Shown here piece after piece: positions 4,491 to 5,632 of a DNA stretch of 5,632 bases. Numbering within the stretch: the first letter of the stretch is position 1; each line of letters begins with the position of its first letter. The translations under genes were made by a program, and so were the position numbers. The stretch is from JAIVJN01 sp036732565 (lineage in GTDB: Bacteria > Acidobacteriota > Vicinamibacteria > Vicinamibacterales > UBA2999). The notes under the pieces were generated by a model. That model saw only the letters and a program-made list of their open reading frames with translations, did not search any database and was not told the DNA's origin. The stretch lies in contig DAINCF010000475.1 of assembly GCA_036732565.1 (NCBI GenBank), forward strand, positions 1-5,632, in the 5' to 3' direction.

Positions 4491-5632
4491 CGGAGCGCAT
4501 CTCTCCGCACCCCCCCTTGTCAGCGGAGCGCTGGCAGCAGGTCGAGAGCGTGCTCGCGGCTGCGATCGCATGTCCGGCCGGCGAGCGAGCGCCGCTGCTC
4601 GACGAGCGGTGCGCCGGCGATCCGGAGCTGCGACGAGAAGTCGAAACGCTCCTGTCCGCCCACGAGGCCCAGGGCCTCGTCGACGGACTGGCCGGCGACG
4701 TCGCCTCTGCCGCGTCATGGGCGCGAGCCCACGCGGGCGGATTGGAGGGCCAGCGTGTCTCGCAGTACGTCATCGTGAGCCTCCTCGGCGCGGGAGGCAT
4801 GGGCCTCGTGTACCGAGCCCGCGACGAGCGGCTCGCGCGTCAGGTCGCGTTGAAGTTCCTCCCGCCGCACCTCAGCACGCAGCCTGCCGCGAAGCAACGG
4901 TTTCTCACCGAAGCGCGCGCCGCGGCCGCGCTCGATCATCCCGCGGTGTGCGCGATTCACGAGGTCGGTGAAACCGACGAGGGCCAGCTGTTCATCGCCA
5001 TGCCCTTGTACGATGGCGTGACGCTGGAGGCCCGCCTTGCGCGCGGCCGTCTGCCGTTCACCGAAGCCGCAAGCATCGCCATTCAGATCGCGCGCGGGCT
5101 CGACCACGCCCACAAGTGCGGCATCGTCCATCGAGACGTCAAGCCGTCGAACGTGATGGTGCTGCCCGACGGGACGGTGAAGGTCCTGGACTTCGGCATC
5201 GCCAAGATGCAGGACTTGTCACTGACGGGACATGGGGCACCGATCGGCACGCTCGCGTACATGAGCCCAGAGCACCTGCGCGGCGGTCCCGTCGATCATC
5301 GCAGCGACATCTGGTCGCTCGCCGTGGTCCTTCACGAGATGCTCACGGGCCGCCGGCCGTTTGCCGGGCACGATCGCGAATCGATCGCCCGCGCGGTACT
5401 CACTGACGCGCCCGATCGAAGCGCCACCTCGCATCCAGACGTGCCGAGCGGCGTCGACGAGCTCCTGGCGCGCGCGCTCGACAAATCACCCGAGCGGCGT
5501 CACCCATCGATGGCGGCGTTCAGCGCGCATTTGACTGCGTTGATGGCCTCGCACGGCGAGCGACACCCACCGGCGAGCCCGCCTGTCGCGCCGCTCGCCA
5601 CGCCCCACCCGCTTCCGGCCGGTGAGCGACGC
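4487..5632 (+). CDS. Serine/threonine protein kinase (Hanks type) with N-terminal ECF-associated extension, C-terminus beyond the right edge
   Basis: 382 codons are visible, starting with GTG. Residues about 13-62 form the helical extension typical of kinases paired with this sigma group: W16 and QVESVLAAA, then R34, C42, D45 and LRREVETLLSAHE. The kinase domain spans about 94-350. It has the glycine loop LLGAGGMGLVY (99-109), K123 in VALKF, E142 as its likely partner, the catalytic loop HRDVKPSN (D217, K219, N222; R216 before the aspartate makes it an RD kinase), the DFG at 235-237, the activation segment ending APIGTLAYMSPE (251-262), D274 in HRSDIWSL and R338 near the end. All catalytic residues are present, so it should be active. 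Residues 357-382 are a proline-rich linker. In relatives a transmembrane helix and a TPR, WD40 or other sensor domain follow, but these would lie outside this window. The likely target is the coupled sigma factor. Confidence 0.93.
   Translation, partial: MTERISPHPPLSAERWQQVESVLAAAIACPAGERAPLLDERCAGDPELRREVETLLSAHEAQGLVDGLAGDVASAASWARAHAGGLEGQRVSQYVIVSLLGAGGMGLVYRARDERLARQVALKFLPPHLSTQPAAKQRFLTEARAAAALDHPAVCAIHEVGETDEGQLFIAMPLYDGVTLEARLARGRLPFTEAASIAIQIARGLDHAHKCGIVHRDVKPSNVMVLPDGTVKVLDFGIAKMQDLSLTGHGAPIGTLAYMSPEHLRGGPVDHRSDIWSLAVVLHEMLTGRRPFAGHDRESIARAVLTDAPDRSATSHPDVPSGVDELLARALDKSPERRHPSMAAFSAHLTALMASHGERHPPASPPVAPLATPHPLPAGERR

Overview
This is a GC-rich bacterial chromosomal window. Its gene content suggests Acidobacteriota (Vicinamibacteria-like) or a similar high-GC phylum such as Gemmatimonadota. 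The main pointer is the pair of a TIGR02999-type ECF sigma factor and a Ser/Thr kinase with the characteristic N-terminal extension, which is greatly expanded in those groups. The taxonomic call is inference. No rRNA, tRNA, CRISPR array or mobile-element gene was seen.

Layout, left to right. (1) Positions 1-1280, minus strand: a MocR-type (GntR/PLP-aminotransferase fusion) regulator whose C-terminus is cut off by the left edge. (2) Positions 1281-1408: an AT-rich divergent control region with two perfect copies of the palindrome TTGTATCGATACAA, each next to a ribosome-binding region, and a third imperfect copy between them. All centre-to-centre distances are close to whole helical turns. (3) Positions 1409-1921, plus strand: a small exported protein, probably a lipocalin-like beta-barrel, under the second operator. 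(4) Positions 1922-2000: a convergent gap holding a degenerate CAGATT-type dispersed palindromic repeat. (5) Positions 2001-3814, minus strand: a two-gene operon with an ATGA overlap. The first gene is a Kua/CarF/TMEM189-type lipid desaturase and the second a membrane sterol-desaturase/fatty-acid-hydroxylase with features of alkylglycerol monooxygenase. (6) Positions 3815-3980: a divergent intergenic gap. (7) Positions 3981-5632, plus strand: an ECF sigma factor overlapping by GTGA with a Ser/Thr protein kinase that runs off the right edge.

Three functional units emerge. The MocR divergon looks like a ligand-sensing autoregulated switch controlling one exported protein. The desaturase/hydroxylase pair looks like a membrane-lipid modification module, possibly acting on ether lipids (vinyl-ether formation plus hydroxylation or cleavage). 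The sigma/kinase pair looks like a phosphorylation-controlled ECF system without an anti-sigma gene in view. The lipid operon and the sigma/kinase operon are divergent neighbours. This is worth noting because CarF acts upstream of an ECF sigma factor in Myxococcus, but nothing in the sequence proves a link here.
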